Source of the DNA: Bacillus pinisoli
Lineage (GTDB): Bacteria; Bacillota; Bacilli; Bacillales; SA4
Direction of reading: 5' to 3'
Length of the DNA stretch: 64,000 nucleotides
Assembly: GCF_023036475.1 (NCBI RefSeq)
Contig: NZ_JAJQKI010000003.1
Span: forward strand, 186,001-250,000
Shown here: piece by piece, positions 38,316-49,602 of the stretch
How the letters are laid out: every line of letters begins with the position of its first letter
Position numbering within the stretch: the stretch's first letter is position 1
Program-made: the position numbers and the translations under genes
The notes under the pieces: model-generated
Database searches by the model: none
Told to the model about the DNA's origin: nothing
The model's input: the letters and a program-made list of their open reading frames with translations, nothing else

Positions 38316-40676
38316 TTATTTTAGCTCAATAATGGTTACTCCAGTTCCTCCTTCAGAGGCTTCACCATATCGAACCTTCTTAATTGAACGATGGTTTTTT
38401 ACATACTCTTGAACTCCCTTTCGAAGAGCACCTGTCCCTTTTCCATGGATGATGGATACACGTGGGTATCCCGCAAGCAATGCATCATCAATGTATTTCT
38501 CGACTCTAAGTAACGCATCTTCATACCTTTCGCCTCTTAAATCAAGCTCAAGTTTAACATGAGAGTCTGTTCCTCTTATTGTCGCTAGTGGCTTTGTTTC
38601 AACAGGTTTCGGCCTACTGATATACTCAAGATTTTTCTCTTTCACTTTCATTTTCATAATCCCAATTTGGACTTGCCATTCTCCCGAGCCCACCTGTTCA
38701 ATGAGATGTCCTTTTTGATCTAAGGACAGGACCTTTACTTCGTCACCAGGATGAAGCTTTTGTTTAGTAGCGGCTTTTGCGACAGATGCTTGCTTATTTG
38801 TTGCTAGCTGGGGTGTTGCTCCTTCTAGTCGTTTTCTAGCTTCAATTAACTCATGATCCTTAATCGTTGCATACTGCTGCTTTTGCATCTTTCGTAAATC
38901 GCGAATAATCTCTTCTGCTTCCTGCTTCGCTTTCTCTATAGAGGCAGCAGCTTTTTGCTCCGCTTTTTCAAACATTTTCTCACGTTTTTCATTAAACTCA
39001 ATAATCTGGCGTTGAAGTTCCTTATGAAGTTCTTCCGCATCCTTCCGAGTAATTTCTGCTTCCTCTAGGTCTTTTTCTGCCTTACGACGATTATCCTCGA
39101 GAGACGCAATCATATTTTCCACCTGATTACTTTCGGCACTAATATGAAGTTTTGCGTTTTCAATGACATCATGATTTAGACCGAGACGCTTCGAAATTTC
39201 AAATGCATTACTTCTACCTGGTACACCGATAAGTAGCTTATATGTAGGACTTAATGTTTCAACATCAAATTCCACACTTGCATTAATGACACCTTTACGA
39301 TTATATCCATATGCTTTAAGCTCAGGATAGTGTGTCGTTGCTATGACTCTTGCACCGCGTCTATACACTTCATCCAGTATGGATATAGCAAGAGCTGCTC
39401 CTTCTTGAGGATCTGTACCAGCACCAAGCTCATCAAAAAGAACTAGACTGTTGCCATCCACCTTTTTTAATATATCTACGATATTGACCATATGAGAGGA
39501 AAAGGTACTCAAGCTTTGTTCAATTGATTGTTCGTCTCCGATATCTGCATATACCGCATCAAACACACCCATTTCTGAACCATCAAGTACTGGGAGCTGT
39601 AAGCCAGATTGAGCCATTAACGTAAATAATCCGACAAGCTTTAACGTCACCGTCTTACCACCTGTATTCGGACCTGTAATGACGATGCTCGTAAAATCAC
39701 GTCCAAGTTCCACATCGTTTGGAACTACTTCATCCTTAGGGATTAAAGGGTGCCTAGCTTTTAGAAGCTTAATATAGCCTTTATTATTTAGGTTGGGTTT
39801 GGATGCTTTGATTTTCTGGCTGTATGACCCTTTTGCAAACATAAAATCAATTTCAGTTAGCACAACGACATTTTCTAAGATTGAATCGGCTTCCTCCGCT
39901 ACTTGGTTAGACAGTTCGGCCAAAATTCGTTCTACTTCCTGCCTTTCCTTTAAGCGTGTCTCATTTAAAGAGTTATTAATATCCACTACAGATTGTGGCT
40001 CAATAAATAATGTTGCACCTGATGCAGATTGGTCATGTACCATTCCACCAAATGAAGCTCTGTATTCTTGTTTAACTGGAATGACAAATCTCTCATTTCG
40101 TATCGTAATAATGGCATCAGATAACATCTTCTGCATCGATGTAGAGCGGATGATATTCTCCAACTTTTCTCTCGCTCTAGACTCTAATGTTTTCAACTGA
40201 TTTCTTAATGACTTCAGTTTTTCACTAGCCCCATCTAACACTTCTCCATTGTCACCAATACAGAAATTTATTTTTCTTTCAAGTTCTATTAAAAGAAACA
40301 GTCTTTCTGAATAGGCTTGAAGAAACGGGATATCTAACTCCTCTTCAAGTAAATCTTCAATAAATTTCTTGATTTGCCTGCTTGCATATAAAGTACTCGT
40401 AATACTTAGAAGTTCATGTGGACTTAGTACGCTACCGATCTTGGCACGTTTCGCATATGGGCGAACATCGTAAATTCCACCTAATGGTACATTTCCTTTT
40501 AACCTAAGTACTGTAGCTGCCTCATCAGTCATTTCCTGCCATTCTACTGCCTCTTCAAAGTTCGTAGTCGGAAGCAATTGTTGTACCTTTTCTTTCCCAA
40601 GTGATGAAGACGCATGTTTTTCTAACTGCTCTTTTACTTTTCCATATTCTAATACCTTTAAGGTCCGTGCTAGCAT
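38316..40676 (-). CDS. mutS2: Endonuclease MutS2
   Basis: MutS-family ATPase with a C-terminal Smr nuclease domain, linked to suppression of homologous recombination and, in B. subtilis, to ribosome collision rescue. 785 aa from the ATG at 40676 ([18 protein letters not shown]). Walker [13 protein letters not shown] near residue 330, Walker [18 protein letters not shown] near 400, long coiled coil (about 510-625, Lys/Glu rich), KOW-like segment (about 635-700) and Smr domain with [12 protein letters not shown] and [11 protein letters not shown]. No mismatch-recognition domain, as expected. 28 bp after polX. Confidence 0.96.
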   Translation of the reverse strand: MLARTLKVLEYGKVKEQLEKHASSSLGKEKVQQLLPTTNFEEAVEWQEMTDEAATVLRLKGNVPLGGIYDVRPYAKRAKIGSVLSPHELLSITSTLYASRQIKKFIEDLLEEELDIPFLQAYSERLFLLIELERKINFCIGDNGEVLDGASEKLKSLRNQLKTLESRAREKLENIIRSTSMQKMLSDAIITIRNERFVIPVKQEYRASFGGMVHDQSASGATLFIEPQSVVDINNSLNETRLKERQEVERILAELSNQVAEEADSILENVVVLTEIDFMFAKGSYSQKIKASKPNLNNKGYIKLLKARHPLIPKDEVVPNDVELGRDFTSIVITGPNTGGKTVTLKLVGLFTLMAQSGLQLPVLDGSEMGVFDAVYADIGDEQSIEQSLSTFSSHMVNIVDILKKVDGNSLVLFDELGAGTDPQEGAALAISILDEVYRRGARVIATTHYPELKAYGYNRKGVINASVEFDVETLSPTYKLLIGVPGRSNAFEISKRLGLNHDVIENAKLHISAESNQVENMIASLEDNRRKAEKDLEEAEITRKDAEELHKELQRQIIEFNEKREKMFEKAEQKAAASIEKAKQEAEEIIRDLRKMQKQQYATIKDHELIEARKRLEGATPQLATNKQASVAKAATKQKLHPGDEVKVLSLDQKGHLIEQVGSGEWQVQIGIMKMKVKEKNLEYISRPKPVETKPLATIRGTDSHVKLELDLRGERYEDALLRVEKYIDDALLAGYPRVSIIHGKGTGALRKGVQEYVKNHRSIKKVRYGEASEGGTGVTIIELK

Positions 40677-40704
40677 AACTTGTTCACTCCTATCCTTTAA
40701 GACC

Positions 40705-42420
40705 TTACTCATGATGTCGACGTAAAAACTCCATTAACTTCGGAAGTTCAAACGTATTAATGACATTTTCTTTTCTAATCCATCCTTTTCGCGCAGCTGC
40801 AATTCCTATATCCATATAGTCAAGCTGTTGTGTGTGATGCGCATCTGTATTAATGACGATTTTCACTCCTGCGTCTTGTGCTTTTTGAATATAATGTGAT
40901 GCTAAATCAAGACGATGCGGATTTGCATTTAATTCAAGAGCGGTATTCGTTTCCTTTGCCAATTGAATAAGAAGATCGATATCTACGTCATATCCTTCCC
41001 TTGAACCGATAATTCTTCCCGTAGGATGAGCAATAATATCCACATGAAAACTATCTAATGCCGTTTTTAGCCTTTTCATGATGGTTGCTTGATCTTGAGA
41101 GAAACTTGAATGGATGGAAGCAATCACAATATCCATTCCTTCTAACAATTCATCATCATAGTCTAACGAACCATCTGGTAATATATCCATTTCTACCCCA
41201 GTCAAGATGGTAAAGTTATCAAATTGCTCATTTAATTTTCTTATTTCTTCATGCTGCCGCTTTAACTGGTCCACCGTTAGACCATTTGCTACTCGTAAAT
41301 ATCTTGAATGATCTGTGATAGCCATATACGAATACCCTTTTTCCATACAAGCTTTAGCCATCTGTTCAATCGTATGGGCACCATCACTCCATGTAGAGTG
41401 CATATGAAGATCTCCGACAATATCATGTCGTTGGATTAAGTGAATAGACTCCTGAAATTGCTCAACCTCTCGCTCTCCTTCTCTAAGCTCAGGAGGGATA
41501 AACGTTCTACCGAAGTATTGAAAAAACTGTTCCTCCGAGTCAAAGGTAATCATTTCACCCGTCTCCGTGTTTTCTACTCCATACTCACTGATTTTCAAGC
41601 CGCGTTCCTTTGCAAGCTGTCTCATTTTAACGTTATGTTCTTTTGAACCCGTAAAGTGGTGGAGTGTGGTTGCAAAAGCCTTTGGCTCTACGATCCGAAA
41701 ATCAACAGAAACTTCATACTCATAATCTAGGAGTAAAGAAACCTTTGTATTTCCACTAGCGATAATATCTTTAATTCGATTAATGTTTAGTAATTGTTCC
41801 TTTATTGACTCTGGTTGTTCTGTTGCAATAATAAAGTCTAAATCCTTAATCGTCTCTCTCATTCTTCTTAGACTACCAGCTCGTGAATAGGAGGTGATAT
41901 CTTTCATGGTTGCTAATTGTTGTTCAATCTCTTCAGCAATATCCAGCATGAAAGCAATAGGTAGGCGCTCTGGTCTTGTTCCTGCTTCTTTCACCGATTG
42001 TAATATTTTTTGCTCTGATTTTTCGCCAAAACCAGCAAGTGCTCTTACTTTTCCTTCTTCACATACTTTCTGTAAGCTTGCTAAATCTGTTACGCCTAAT
42101 TCCTGATAGAGCTTAGCAATTTTTTTGCCACCTAAACCTTGAAGTTTTAATAAAGGAATTAATCCTTGCGGTACACTTTCCTGTAATTCCTTTAAAACTG
42201 TAGAATAGCCATGGTCAAGGTATTCCTGGATCACTGCTGCAGTTCCTTTTCCAACACCTGGGAGGCTTGTGATATCAGTAATTCCCTCTAAAGGACGTTC
42301 ATCCTGTTCAATGGCTAGTGCTGCTTTCCGATAAGCAGAGATTTTAAATGTATTTTCACCTTTAAGCTCCATGTAGATTGCAATGGTTTCCAAAAGTCTA
42401 ATGACATCTTTTTTATTCAA
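40705..42420 (-). CDS. polX: DNA polymerase/3'-5' exonuclease PolX
   Basis: Family X repair polymerase with a C-terminal PHP exonuclease. 571 aa: helix-hairpin-helix motifs ([11 protein letters not shown] about 50, [17 protein letters not shown] about 93), polymerase palm with [18 protein letters not shown] (about 182-199), and PHP domain from about 335 ([38 protein letters not shown]). TTG start with a moderate Shine-Dalgarno (GGACGGTG). A terminator separates it from the cvpA-like gene. Confidence 0.95.
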   Translation of the reverse strand: MNKKDVIRLLETIAIYMELKGENTFKISAYRKAALAIEQDERPLEGITDITSLPGVGKGTAAVIQEYLDHGYSTVLKELQESVPQGLIPLLKLQGLGGKKIAKLYQELGVTDLASLQKVCEEGKVRALAGFGEKSEQKILQSVKEAGTRPERLPIAFMLDIAEEIEQQLATMKDITSYSRAGSLRRMRETIKDLDFIIATEQPESIKEQLLNINRIKDIIASGNTKVSLLLDYEYEVSVDFRIVEPKAFATTLHHFTGSKEHNVKMRQLAKERGLKISEYGVENTETGEMITFDSEEQFFQYFGRTFIPPELREGEREVEQFQESIHLIQRHDIVGDLHMHSTWSDGAHTIEQMAKACMEKGYSYMAITDHSRYLRVANGLTVDQLKRQHEEIRKLNEQFDNFTILTGVEMDILPDGSLDYDDELLEGMDIVIASIHSSFSQDQATIMKRLKTALDSFHVDIIAHPTGRIIGSREGYDVDIDLLIQLAKETNTALELNANPHRLDLASHYIQKAQDAGVKIVINTDAHHTQQLDYMDIGIAAARKGWIRKENVINTFELPKLMEFLRRHHE

Positions 42421-42504
42421 TGATAGACACCGTCCTATTTCATTCTATAAAAATGATACTAAGAAAATCAGAAAAAGTACAATAAACATACCAATACCAA
42501 TTAA

Positions 42505-42532
42505 AAACCCCTCACTACCAGGTAATGAGAGG
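42505..42532 (-). terminator. Terminator of zapA-cvpA
   Basis: CCTCTCATTACC TG GTAGTGAGGGG hairpin with GTTTTTAATT on the minus strand. Confidence 0.8.
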
Positions 42533-42540
42533 TACATTTC

Positions 42541-43083
42541 TTATAAATTCATATTTTCAATCCATAAATCATAGATTGTCCCTGAAAAAACAGGTGTATG
42601 CTGAACAATCGTCATTGCCATAAATGAATCCTGCATATGTGATTGAACCATTTCTACTGGCACAAGGGCACCTATATAAAGTAGAATAAATACGATTAAG
42701 TACACTTCGACAAATCCTAATACTGCTCCAGCCCAGCCATTAATTTGCTTTAAGATTGGTAAATGGGCAAGAAAATCTAGCATGGAACCTAAGATTTGCA
42801 TCATAATTTTCGTTCCAAAGAATAGCATAGCGAATGCGATGGCACGATAATAAGCCATTTCGAGGTCCTCATGATTAAATATAAGTGACATCATTCCGCC
42901 TTCATTTATAACAGGGTATGGCACCCATAACTCCAGCTTTGGGGCTAGATCATCAAAATATAAATAGGACACTACAAAAGCAGCTATGAACCCTGTTAAA
43001 TGTACCATTTGAAGGATAAAGCCACGTCTTAAACCGATTAAAAAACCGATTCCTAGAATAAGTATAATTGCTAGGTCTAGCAT
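42541..43083 (-). CDS. yshB: CvpA-family membrane protein (YshB-like)
   Basis: 180-aa protein of the CvpA/colicin V production family: four to five predicted helices with the family N-terminus LDLAIILILGIGFLIGLRRGFILQ, followed by LPILKQINGWAGAVLGFVEVYLI (about 108-130). Function in Bacillus not established. It starts 6 bp after the zapA stop. Confidence 0.88.
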   Translation of the reverse strand: MLDLAIILILGIGFLIGLRRGFILQMVHLTGFIAAFVVSYLYFDDLAPKLELWVPYPVINEGGMMSLIFNHEDLEMAYYRAIAFAMLFFGTKIMMQILGSMLDFLAHLPILKQINGWAGAVLGFVEVYLIVFILLYIGALVPVEMVQSHMQDSFMAMTIVQHTPVFSGTIYDLWIENMNL

Positions 43084-43089
43084 TTTCTG

Positions 43090-43350
43090 TCAACCCTCTT
43101 CATTCTTGATTTTTTGCTGTAGAGATTCTAGTTCATCCTTTACCTTTAAATAGTCATTCACCACATTAACAGCTGTTAATACAGCAAGCTTACTACTATC
43201 TAAATTAGGATTCTTCTCACTAATCTCTCTCATTTTATCATCAACGATTGAGGCAACCAATCTGATATAACTAGTACTCTCGCTTCCTACTATCGAGTAC
43301 TGTTGACCATATATATCTACTGTTGTCCTTGTTTTTTTCTGTTCAGACAT
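43090..43350 (-). CDS. zapA: Cell-division protein ZapA
   Basis: 86-aa FtsZ-binding protein that bundles protofilaments at the Z ring. N-terminal beta domain ([14 protein letters not shown]), helix with [33 protein letters not shown] and a C-terminal coiled coil ([14 protein letters not shown]). ATG with AGGAGGCC upstream. Divergent from rnhC. Confidence 0.94.
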   Translation of the reverse strand: MSEQKKTRTTVDIYGQQYSIVGSESTSYIRLVASIVDDKMREISEKNPNLDSSKLAVLTAVNVVNDYLKVKDELESLQQKIKNEEG

Positions 43351-43526
43351 AATAGTGGCCTCCTGTAACTTACAATCCTACATAATATGATAACATGAAC
43401 AGTATTGATTGGAAAGAACTAGTATAATTACGGTATGATAGAGTAATTATGGAATTACATATATTTGGGGATTATGTATAGATGGTTCTATTGAAGAAAT
43501 ATTACTAGATTATAGGAGGGAGTAAC

Positions 43527-44468
43527 TTGTCGACAAAAGTTATTAAAGTCACACAAGAAACGATGAATCAAATGCAAGCTCATTATAAGGCTAGCTTATT
43601 AGAGAAGGTTCCACCAGGTGGGGTTTTTGCTGCCAAACTCTCTTCTTGTATGGTAACAGCCTATAAATCAGGAAAAGTGATGTTTCAAGGTGGTCAAGCT
43701 GATAAAGAAGCCAGTGTTTGGGAAAGCCAATCAAGTGAGGTGCAGTCTAAAGCTAAAAGTACTCAGCCTAAAGTACGAACAGACCAATATTCTGTCCCAA
43801 AAGGAATTGAGAATATGGCGATTATTGGTTCAGATGAAGTAGGAACAGGCGATTATTTCGGACCTATTACGGTCGTGGCGGCTTATGTCAAACCTTCTCA
43901 TATGCCCTTGTTAAAGGAATTAGGTGTAAAGGACTCAAAAGGGTTAAAAGATGACCAAATCATAAAGATTGCTAGAGATATTAGACAGGTCATCCCACAT
44001 AGTATCCTGATTTTACATAATGAAAAATATAACAATCTTCAGGCAAAGGGCATGACTCAGGGAAAAATGAAAGCATTACTCCATAATAAAGCCCTCGCAC
44101 ATGTTCTTGATAAAATTGAACCTGAACAACCCGATGGAATTTTAATCGATCAATTTGCTGAACCGGGTGTTTATTTTAATCATGTTAAAAATGAGAAACG
44201 AATTATTAAAGAGCGAGTTTACTTTAGTACAAAAGCAGAAGGTGTTCACCTAGCTGTTGCTGCTGCCTCTATTATAGCAAGATACGTATTCGTTACAGAA
44301 TTCGATAAATTGAGTGAAAAAGCAGGCATGACCTTGCAGAAAGGGGCAGGGGCTGGAGTCGATAAAATAGCCGCTCAATTAATTAAAACGAAGGGTGAAG
44401 GAATTCTTCCTGAGATTGCAAAAGTCCATTTTGCTAATACGGAGAAGGCTAGAAAATTGGTGCGATAA
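43527..44468 (+). CDS. rnhC: Ribonuclease HIII
   Basis: Cuts the RNA strand of RNA-DNA hybrids. 313 aa: N-terminal TBP-like DUF3378 domain (about 1-80) and a type-2 RNase H catalytic domain starting IIGSDEVGTGDYFGPI (first catalytic Asp and Glu about 100-101), with LGVKDSKGLKD (about 136), LIDQFAEPG (about 212) and VAAASIIARY (about 253). TTG start right after AGGAGGGAG. Confidence 0.96.
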   Translation: MSTKVIKVTQETMNQMQAHYKASLLEKVPPGGVFAAKLSSCMVTAYKSGKVMFQGGQADKEASVWESQSSEVQSKAKSTQPKVRTDQYSVPKGIENMAIIGSDEVGTGDYFGPITVVAAYVKPSHMPLLKELGVKDSKGLKDDQIIKIARDIRQVIPHSILILHNEKYNNLQAKGMTQGKMKALLHNKALAHVLDKIEPEQPDGILIDQFAEPGVYFNHVKNEKRIIKERVYFSTKAEGVHLAVAAASIIARYVFVTEFDKLSEKAGMTLQKGAGAGVDKIAAQLIKTKGEGILPEIAKVHFANTEKARKLVR

Positions 44469-44479
44469 TGGAATGAATA

Positions 44480-44510
44480 CATGCTTGGGTACTCATCCAA
44501 GCATGTTTTT
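44480..44510 (+). terminator. Terminator of rnhC
   Basis: ATGCTTGG / CCAAGCAT stem followed by GTTTTTC. Confidence 0.85.
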
Positions 44511-44557
44511 CATTCTATAGTTGCTAGGACCACATTCGGCTTGTCTACAGAAAGGGT

Positions 44558-45004
44558 TTAACTTGTAAATGTAATCTCATAAAACGGATACCCTTCTTCT
44601 TCCTCTGGAATTGGCTGATAGCCAATCTTTTCATAAAAACTTGAGGAGGTAGGATTTGCATTCCATTGCAACCAGGAGGCACCATTTTGCTCTGACCATG
44701 TCTTCACTGATGTGAACAATGCTTGTGCTATTCCATTGTTACGATACTCTGGTAAAACATATAGATCATGGAAACGATGAAGAATCTGTCCGCTTCGCAA
44801 ATGTGGGCCATAACTCTGGACCCACCCATAACCTATCGCCTTTTCATTTTGTAAAGCAATGGGTAAATAATGAGTAGGATCGCTACTTATCTTCATAATT
44901 CGTTCTCTAGCTAAAGCTTGATCATCTGTTGCTCCTCTTTTGAAGAGTAACCACCATACCTCTTCCCAATCTTCCAATTTTGCTTCTCTGATTACTATGT
45001 TCAT
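44558..45004 (-). CDS. GNAT-family N-acetyltransferase
   Basis: 148-aa GNAT fold protein; acetyl-CoA-binding loop in YVLPEYRNNGIAQALFTSV (about 85-103) and C-terminal NPTSSSFYEKIGYQPI (about 121-136). Substrate unknown. ATG with AGGAGGAA upstream. It is not part of the conserved backbone; the neighbouring gene is another GNAT, but the two are not close relatives. Confidence 0.85.
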   Translation of the reverse strand: MNIVIREAKLEDWEEVWWLLFKRGATDDQALARERIMKISSDPTHYLPIALQNEKAIGYGWVQSYGPHLRSGQILHRFHDLYVLPEYRNNGIAQALFTSVKTWSEQNGASWLQWNANPTSSSFYEKIGYQPIPEEEEGYPFYEITFTS

Positions 45005-45085
45005 GTAGTTCCTCCTTGTTGTGGTTACTTGAAGGAATATTTCTCTTAGTAACAGTTGATTCCTTCATTAACTCTTAGAAACTAT

Positions 45086-45625
45086 TTATATTTCAGCTTT
45101 TTGTGATCTCCATTCATCTTCAAGGATACTCATTTCCCAAATACTCCAATACTCTTGACCAACTTTCCGATAATCTCGTAACAGGCCTTCCTTCTGAAAA
45201 CCAGCCTTCTCATAGCAGGCAATGGCCCCTTCATTAAAATCAAACACCCCAAGGCACACTCTATGTAGCTGTAACTGATCAAACGCGAAGTGAAGTACCT
45301 CTCTTATCATCTGCTCACCAATACCTTTACCTCTATAGCTTGGATCTCCAACAAGTACCTTTCCTACTCTAGCTGATAGGTGCTTACGATCTATTTTAGA
45401 TAAAGCAATATGACCGATGCTTGTACCTGATTCTATATCTATAACCTTAAAAATATATGTATTGGACTCTGGCGTATTGACCCCTTTTATATATTTACTT
45501 AACTGCTCATCTTCTAATGGGAACTGAAAATAATCCCCGCTCCATTGCACGTTAAATTCCGGAGAAGTTACCCAACTTTTTAGCTGATGGAAATCATCTT
45601 GATTAAAATACTCTAATTTGATCAT
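45086..45625 (-). CDS. GNAT acetyltransferase, RimJ/RimL-like
   Basis: 179 aa from the ATG at 45625 with AGGAGGCGA upstream (the frame is open to 45649). RimL/RimJ-type features: LGIGxQxxR-like loop SYRGKGIGEQMIREVLHFAF (about 94-113), RVCLGVFDFNEGAIACYEKAGFQKEG (about 120-145) and RDYRKVGQEYWSIWEMSIL at the C-terminus. Likely acetylates a protein N-terminus or a small amine; the substrate cannot be told. Confidence 0.85.
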   Translation of the reverse strand: MIKLEYFNQDDFHQLKSWVTSPEFNVQWSGDYFQFPLEDEQLSKYIKGVNTPESNTYIFKVIDIESGTSIGHIALSKIDRKHLSARVGKVLVGDPSYRGKGIGEQMIREVLHFAFDQLQLHRVCLGVFDFNEGAIACYEKAGFQKEGLLRDYRKVGQEYWSIWEMSILEDEWRSQKAEI

Positions 45626-45661
45626 CAATTCTCGCCTCCTAAATTCCAATTCAAAAGGTGC

Positions 45662-45696
45662 CCAATTCGACAGGTGACAGGCACTTGTCGAATTGG
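45662..45696. repeat. REP-like palindrome with GGTGACAGGCAC core
   Basis: CCAATTCGACA and TGTCGAATTGG form an 11-bp perfect stem around GGTGACAGGCACT. It sits between the pheT terminator and the GNAT gene and has no U-run. See the similar palindrome at 50346. Confidence 0.6.
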
Positions 45697-45723
45697 CCCT
45701 TCCTTTAATTGTAAATAAAACAA

Positions 45724-45752
45724 AGACCTATTGGAATCCCAATAGGTCTAAA
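45724..45752 (-). terminator. Terminator of pheST
   Basis: AGACCTATTGG GATT CCAATAGGTCT perfect hairpin followed by TTGTTTTATTT on the minus strand. Confidence 0.85.
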
Positions 45753-45760
45753 AATTTTCA

Positions 45761-48178
45761 TTATCCTCTTAGTACAGCTCCAGTTTTTTCTTCAACAGCT
45801 GCTAGTACTTTATCATGTGTTGGTACGACAACATCATCTGTTAGCGTACGTTCTGGGTCGAAATATCGTAAGGAGAAAGCAATTGATTTCTTACCTTCTT
45901 CCATTTTCTCCCCTTCATATAGATCAAAGGCGTGAACATCCTTAAGGAGTGTTCCTCCTGCTGCTACTATAATCTTTTGAATGTCTCCCGCTGTAATCTC
46001 TTTGTCCACTACTAACGCGATATCACGAGAGATAGATGGGTATCGAGGGACAGGATGATAATCTACTTTTTCTCCAACAAGAGTGGCCAGCTTATCTAAA
46101 GATAATTCGAACACATACGTTTCTTGAAGATCAAGTTCTTTTTGTGTAGAAGGATGAACTTGACCGATATAGCCTATATAATCACCTTCCACAAATAGGT
46201 GCGCCGTGCGTCCTGGGTGTAGGTCATTTCTTTCTGCTGCTTGGTATTCAACCTGATCTACACCGATGGAGTCAAATAGCCCATCTAAAATACCTTTTAC
46301 TACGTAAAAATCAACAGGTTTCTTTTCACCTTGCCATAAATGTGCATGCCATAAGCCAGTCACAGCACCAGCTATGCGTTCAACTTCATTAGGAAGCTCA
46401 CCTTTTTTAGACGGAATAAAGACTGAACCTACTTCATAAAATCCAAGCTGATCCACTTGACGGTGAAGATTATATTTCAATACATCAGTCAAATGAGATA
46501 CAAGGCTTAAACGAAGTACACTACGATCCTCACTCATAGGCATTAAAAGTTCCACTGGCTCTAAGCGCTCTTCTTTATTTAGAAAGCGATGAACTTTTTC
46601 CTTACTTGTTAATGAGTAAGTAGTCGCTTGATATAGACCTGCTCCCTCAAAGTAACGACGAATTTGTCGACGAAGCTTTTGGCGGACTGTTAAGCTTCCA
46701 GGAGTTTGCTCACCTGCTGGCAATGTAACTGGAAGATGGTCATAACCATACAGTCTTGCTACCTCTTCCACAATATCCTCTTCAATCGTAATATCACCAC
46801 GACGAGTAGGAACGGTGATGGTAAATTCTCCATTATCTTCGCTATATTCAAATTTTAGTCGTCTGAAAATATCAGCAACCGTTTCACTTGTAAGTTCTGT
46901 TCCAATTACTCGGTTAATTCGGTCGAGTGTAATCGTGACAACAGCCGGGTCAAGGGTAAGGGTATTCACTTCAACACTTCCTTGTAACACCGTTCCTCCC
47001 GCGTATTCAGCCATAAGCTGTGCAGCACGTTCAGCAGCTTCATGAGTACGCTTTGGATCAATACCCTTTTCATAACGAGCACTCGCTTCACTACGAAGTC
47101 CATGTTCTTTTGACGCCTTACGAATCGTTCCACTTGCAAAATAAGCTGACTCGATTAACACATTTCTTGTATCGGCATGAACCTCAGATGTTGCTCCGCC
47201 CATTACTCCAGCAAGAGCAAGAGGTTCCTGACCATTCGTTATTAAAAGATGGTCTTCACTTGCTGTACGTTCCACATCATCTAATGTGACAATCTTTTCT
47301 CCCGCTTTTGCTCTTCGTACTAAAATTTCTTTTGAACCAATTCTGTCATAATCAAAAGCATGAAGAGGTTGTCCATATTCTAATAGGATATAGTTTGTAA
47401 TATCAACAATATTACTAATTGGACGGATCCCCGCTGCCATTAGGCGGCTCTGCATCCAATATGGTGAAGGACCAACTTTTACATCTTTCACAATTTTAGC
47501 CACATATAGTGGATTGTCTTCGTTTGCTTCTACGTTTACCGTAATATAATCTGAAGCATTTTCACTTCCTTCTTGAAACTCAATCGTAGGAAACTTCACT
47601 TCACGATCTAAAATTGCCGCTACCTCATACGCCACACCTAACATATTGAGGCAATCTGCACGGTTTGGTGTTAAGCTTAACTCCAAAATTTGGTCATCTA
47701 GGTTTAAATTAAGCAGAGCATCTTCTCCAGCCTCAACTTCATGAGGGAAAACATAAATGCCTTCAGAGAACTCTTTAGGAACAAGCTTTCCTTCTACCCC
47801 TAACTCCTGTAAAGAACAAATCATACCGTTCGATTCTTCTCCACGAAGTTTTGCTTTCTTAATTTTGAAGTTACCCGGTAACACGGCTCCAACTGTCGCG
47901 ACAGCTACTTTCTGTCCTTTTGCTACATTAGATGCACCGCAGATAATTTGAACAGGCTCACCTTGACCTAAATCAACTAAACATTTATTTAGCTTATCAG
48001 CATTTGGATGCTGTTCACATTCAAGTACATGTCCAACAACGACACCGCTAATTCCCTTGTTGAGCACTTCTACGCCTTCTACTTCAATTCCACTCTTTGT
48101 GATTAATTCAGCAAGCTCATGAGCTGTCACACCTGTTACATCTACATATTCACTTAACCATTTATAGGATACAAACAT
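45761..48178 (-). CDS. pheT: Phenylalanyl-tRNA synthetase beta subunit
   Basis: 805-aa beta subunit of the (alpha-beta)2 enzyme. Domain order is complete: N-terminal tRNA-binding OB fold (about 40-150), B3/B4 editing domain (about 210-385, with HAFDYDRIG and GVMGG), B5 (about 408-475), catalytic-like core (about 490-690) and C-terminal FDX-ACB anticodon-binding domain (about 710-803, [20 protein letters not shown]). 15 bp after pheS. Confidence 0.97.
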   Translation of the reverse strand: MFVSYKWLSEYVDVTGVTAHELAELITKSGIEVEGVEVLNKGISGVVVGHVLECEQHPNADKLNKCLVDLGQGEPVQIICGASNVAKGQKVAVATVGAVLPGNFKIKKAKLRGEESNGMICSLQELGVEGKLVPKEFSEGIYVFPHEVEAGEDALLNLNLDDQILELSLTPNRADCLNMLGVAYEVAAILDREVKFPTIEFQEGSENASDYITVNVEANEDNPLYVAKIVKDVKVGPSPYWMQSRLMAAGIRPISNIVDITNYILLEYGQPLHAFDYDRIGSKEILVRRAKAGEKIVTLDDVERTASEDHLLITNGQEPLALAGVMGGATSEVHADTRNVLIESAYFASGTIRKASKEHGLRSEASARYEKGIDPKRTHEAAERAAQLMAEYAGGTVLQGSVEVNTLTLDPAVVTITLDRINRVIGTELTSETVADIFRRLKFEYSEDNGEFTITVPTRRGDITIEEDIVEEVARLYGYDHLPVTLPAGEQTPGSLTVRQKLRRQIRRYFEGAGLYQATTYSLTSKEKVHRFLNKEERLEPVELLMPMSEDRSVLRLSLVSHLTDVLKYNLHRQVDQLGFYEVGSVFIPSKKGELPNEVERIAGAVTGLWHAHLWQGEKKPVDFYVVKGILDGLFDSIGVDQVEYQAAERNDLHPGRTAHLFVEGDYIGYIGQVHPSTQKELDLQETYVFELSLDKLATLVGEKVDYHPVPRYPSISRDIALVVDKEITAGDIQKIIVAAGGTLLKDVHAFDLYEGEKMEEGKKSIAFSLRYFDPERTLTDDVVVPTHDKVLAAVEEKTGAVLRG

Positions 48179-48193
48179 GGTTTTTCCCTCCTC

Positions 48194-49228
48194 TTACGCT
48201 CGTTTAAATTGTTCAATGAAACGACGATCATTTATATAGAAATTACGGATATCTTCAATACCGTACTTTAACATGGCAATACGTTCTGGTCCCATTCCAA
48301 ATGCAAAACCAGTGTATTTCTTAGAATCAAAACCAGCCATCTCTAGTACATTCGGATGAACCATTCCGGCACCTAGAATTTCAATCCAACCTGTACCTTT
48401 ACACACATTACAGCCTTCTCCATTACAAATTTTACATGAAATGTCCATTTCAACCGACGGTTCTGTAAATGGGAAGAAACTTGGTCTTAAACGAATTTTA
48501 CGATCCGCTCCAAACATTTTCTGTGCAAATACAGTTAATGTTCCTTTTAAGTCACTCATTCGGATATTTTCATCTACAACTAACCCTTCAATTTGAGTAA
48601 ACTGATGAGAGTGAGTGGCATCATCATTATCACGACGATACACTTTACCAGGACAAATAATCTTAACTGGCCCTTTACCTTGATGCTTTTCTAATGTTCT
48701 TACTTGAATTGGTGAAGTTTGTGTACGTAATAACGTCTCTTCTGAAATATAGAAAGAGTCTTGCATATCACGTGCTGGATGGCCCTTTGGCAGGTTCAAC
48801 GCTTCAAAATTATAATAGTCGCTCTCTACTTCTGGCCCTTCTGCAATGGTATAACCCATTCCGATAAAAAGGTCTTCAATTTCTTCTACAATAGCTGTAA
48901 GAGGGTGATGGTTTCCTTTTCGTACCGGTCTACCTGGTAAAGTAACATCAATCTTCTGAGAAGCAAGCTTTTTTTCTACCTCTGCTTTCTCTAAAGACTC
49001 TAATTTTTGTTCAATGGCTGTAGAAATAGCTTCTCTTACTTTATTGGCTACTTCACCAACAATCGGACGTTCCTCAGCAGGAAGCTTCCCCATCCCTTTT
49101 AATACTTCTGTTATGGGACCTTTTTTACCTAAATAGTTGACACGAATTTGGTTTAGTTCCTTCAGATCTTGTGTAGCTTCAATTTGCTGTAGGGCTTCTT
49201 CCTGAAGCTCTCTTAATCGTTCTTGCAT
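48194..49228 (-). CDS. pheS: Phenylalanyl-tRNA synthetase alpha subunit
   Basis: 344-aa catalytic subunit, class II. N-terminal coiled coil (about 1-80), motif 2 region [22 protein letters not shown] (about 190-211), the [15 protein letters not shown] phenylalanine-binding segment (about 255) and motif 3 [18 protein letters not shown] (about 314-331). Cysteine pairs [12 protein letters not shown] suggest a zinc-binding loop, common in Bacillus PheS. Under T-box control. Confidence 0.97.
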   Translation of the reverse strand: MQERLRELQEEALQQIEATQDLKELNQIRVNYLGKKGPITEVLKGMGKLPAEERPIVGEVANKVREAISTAIEQKLESLEKAEVEKKLASQKIDVTLPGRPVRKGNHHPLTAIVEEIEDLFIGMGYTIAEGPEVESDYYNFEALNLPKGHPARDMQDSFYISEETLLRTQTSPIQVRTLEKHQGKGPVKIICPGKVYRRDNDDATHSHQFTQIEGLVVDENIRMSDLKGTLTVFAQKMFGADRKIRLRPSFFPFTEPSVEMDISCKICNGEGCNVCKGTGWIEILGAGMVHPNVLEMAGFDSKKYTGFAFGMGPERIAMLKYGIEDIRNFYINDRRFIEQFKRA

Positions 49229-49277
49229 CGCTAATCCTCCTTATTCTTAAAGACGCGTACGTCATTTTTTCGCATAC

Positions 49278-49535
49278 AAAAAGACCTCATCCCATAAAAG
49301 GGACGAGGTCTTATATCGCGGTACCACCCTAATTACTAAAAACAGATGTTTTTAGTCTCTTCATTGTCATAACGGCTCTTCACCGGAGCACCTTTACGAA
49401 TTCCTAAATAGGAGAATCGGTCCAAGTGTCAACTCAAGAGGTGAATTCACTTATGTCTGCCATAAAGGTGCTTTCAGTCTACGACACCTTCTCCCTATAT
49501 GGTGATGGATAAGCTACTACTCTCTATCAATGTTT
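49278..49535 (-). promoter_or_regulatory. T-box leader of pheST
   Basis: The minus strand shows the T-box AGGGTGGTACCGCG (49330-49317) followed by the terminator AAGACCTCGTCCC..GGGATGAGGTCTT (49312-49281). Upstream lie stem I elements including AGAGAGTAGTAG near 49525. The candidate specifier codon is TTC (49445-49443) in GTGAATTCACCTC, matching phenylalanine. Uncharged tRNA-Phe would promote read-through. A possible promoter is TGAACA-16-TATAAT at 49587-49560. Confidence 0.95.
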
Positions 49536-49602
49536 TTAAAATCTAATATGTATTTTTATATTATATGATAGTACAGGAAAGTGTTCATAAAAACAAGTCA
49601 TA

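Noticed and set aside
42445..42537. 30-codon minus-strand frame for a hydrophobic peptide between the cvpA-like gene and polX
   Set aside because: The ATG lies directly after the cvpA stop without a Shine-Dalgarno, and the first third of the frame is the terminator hairpin and its T-run.
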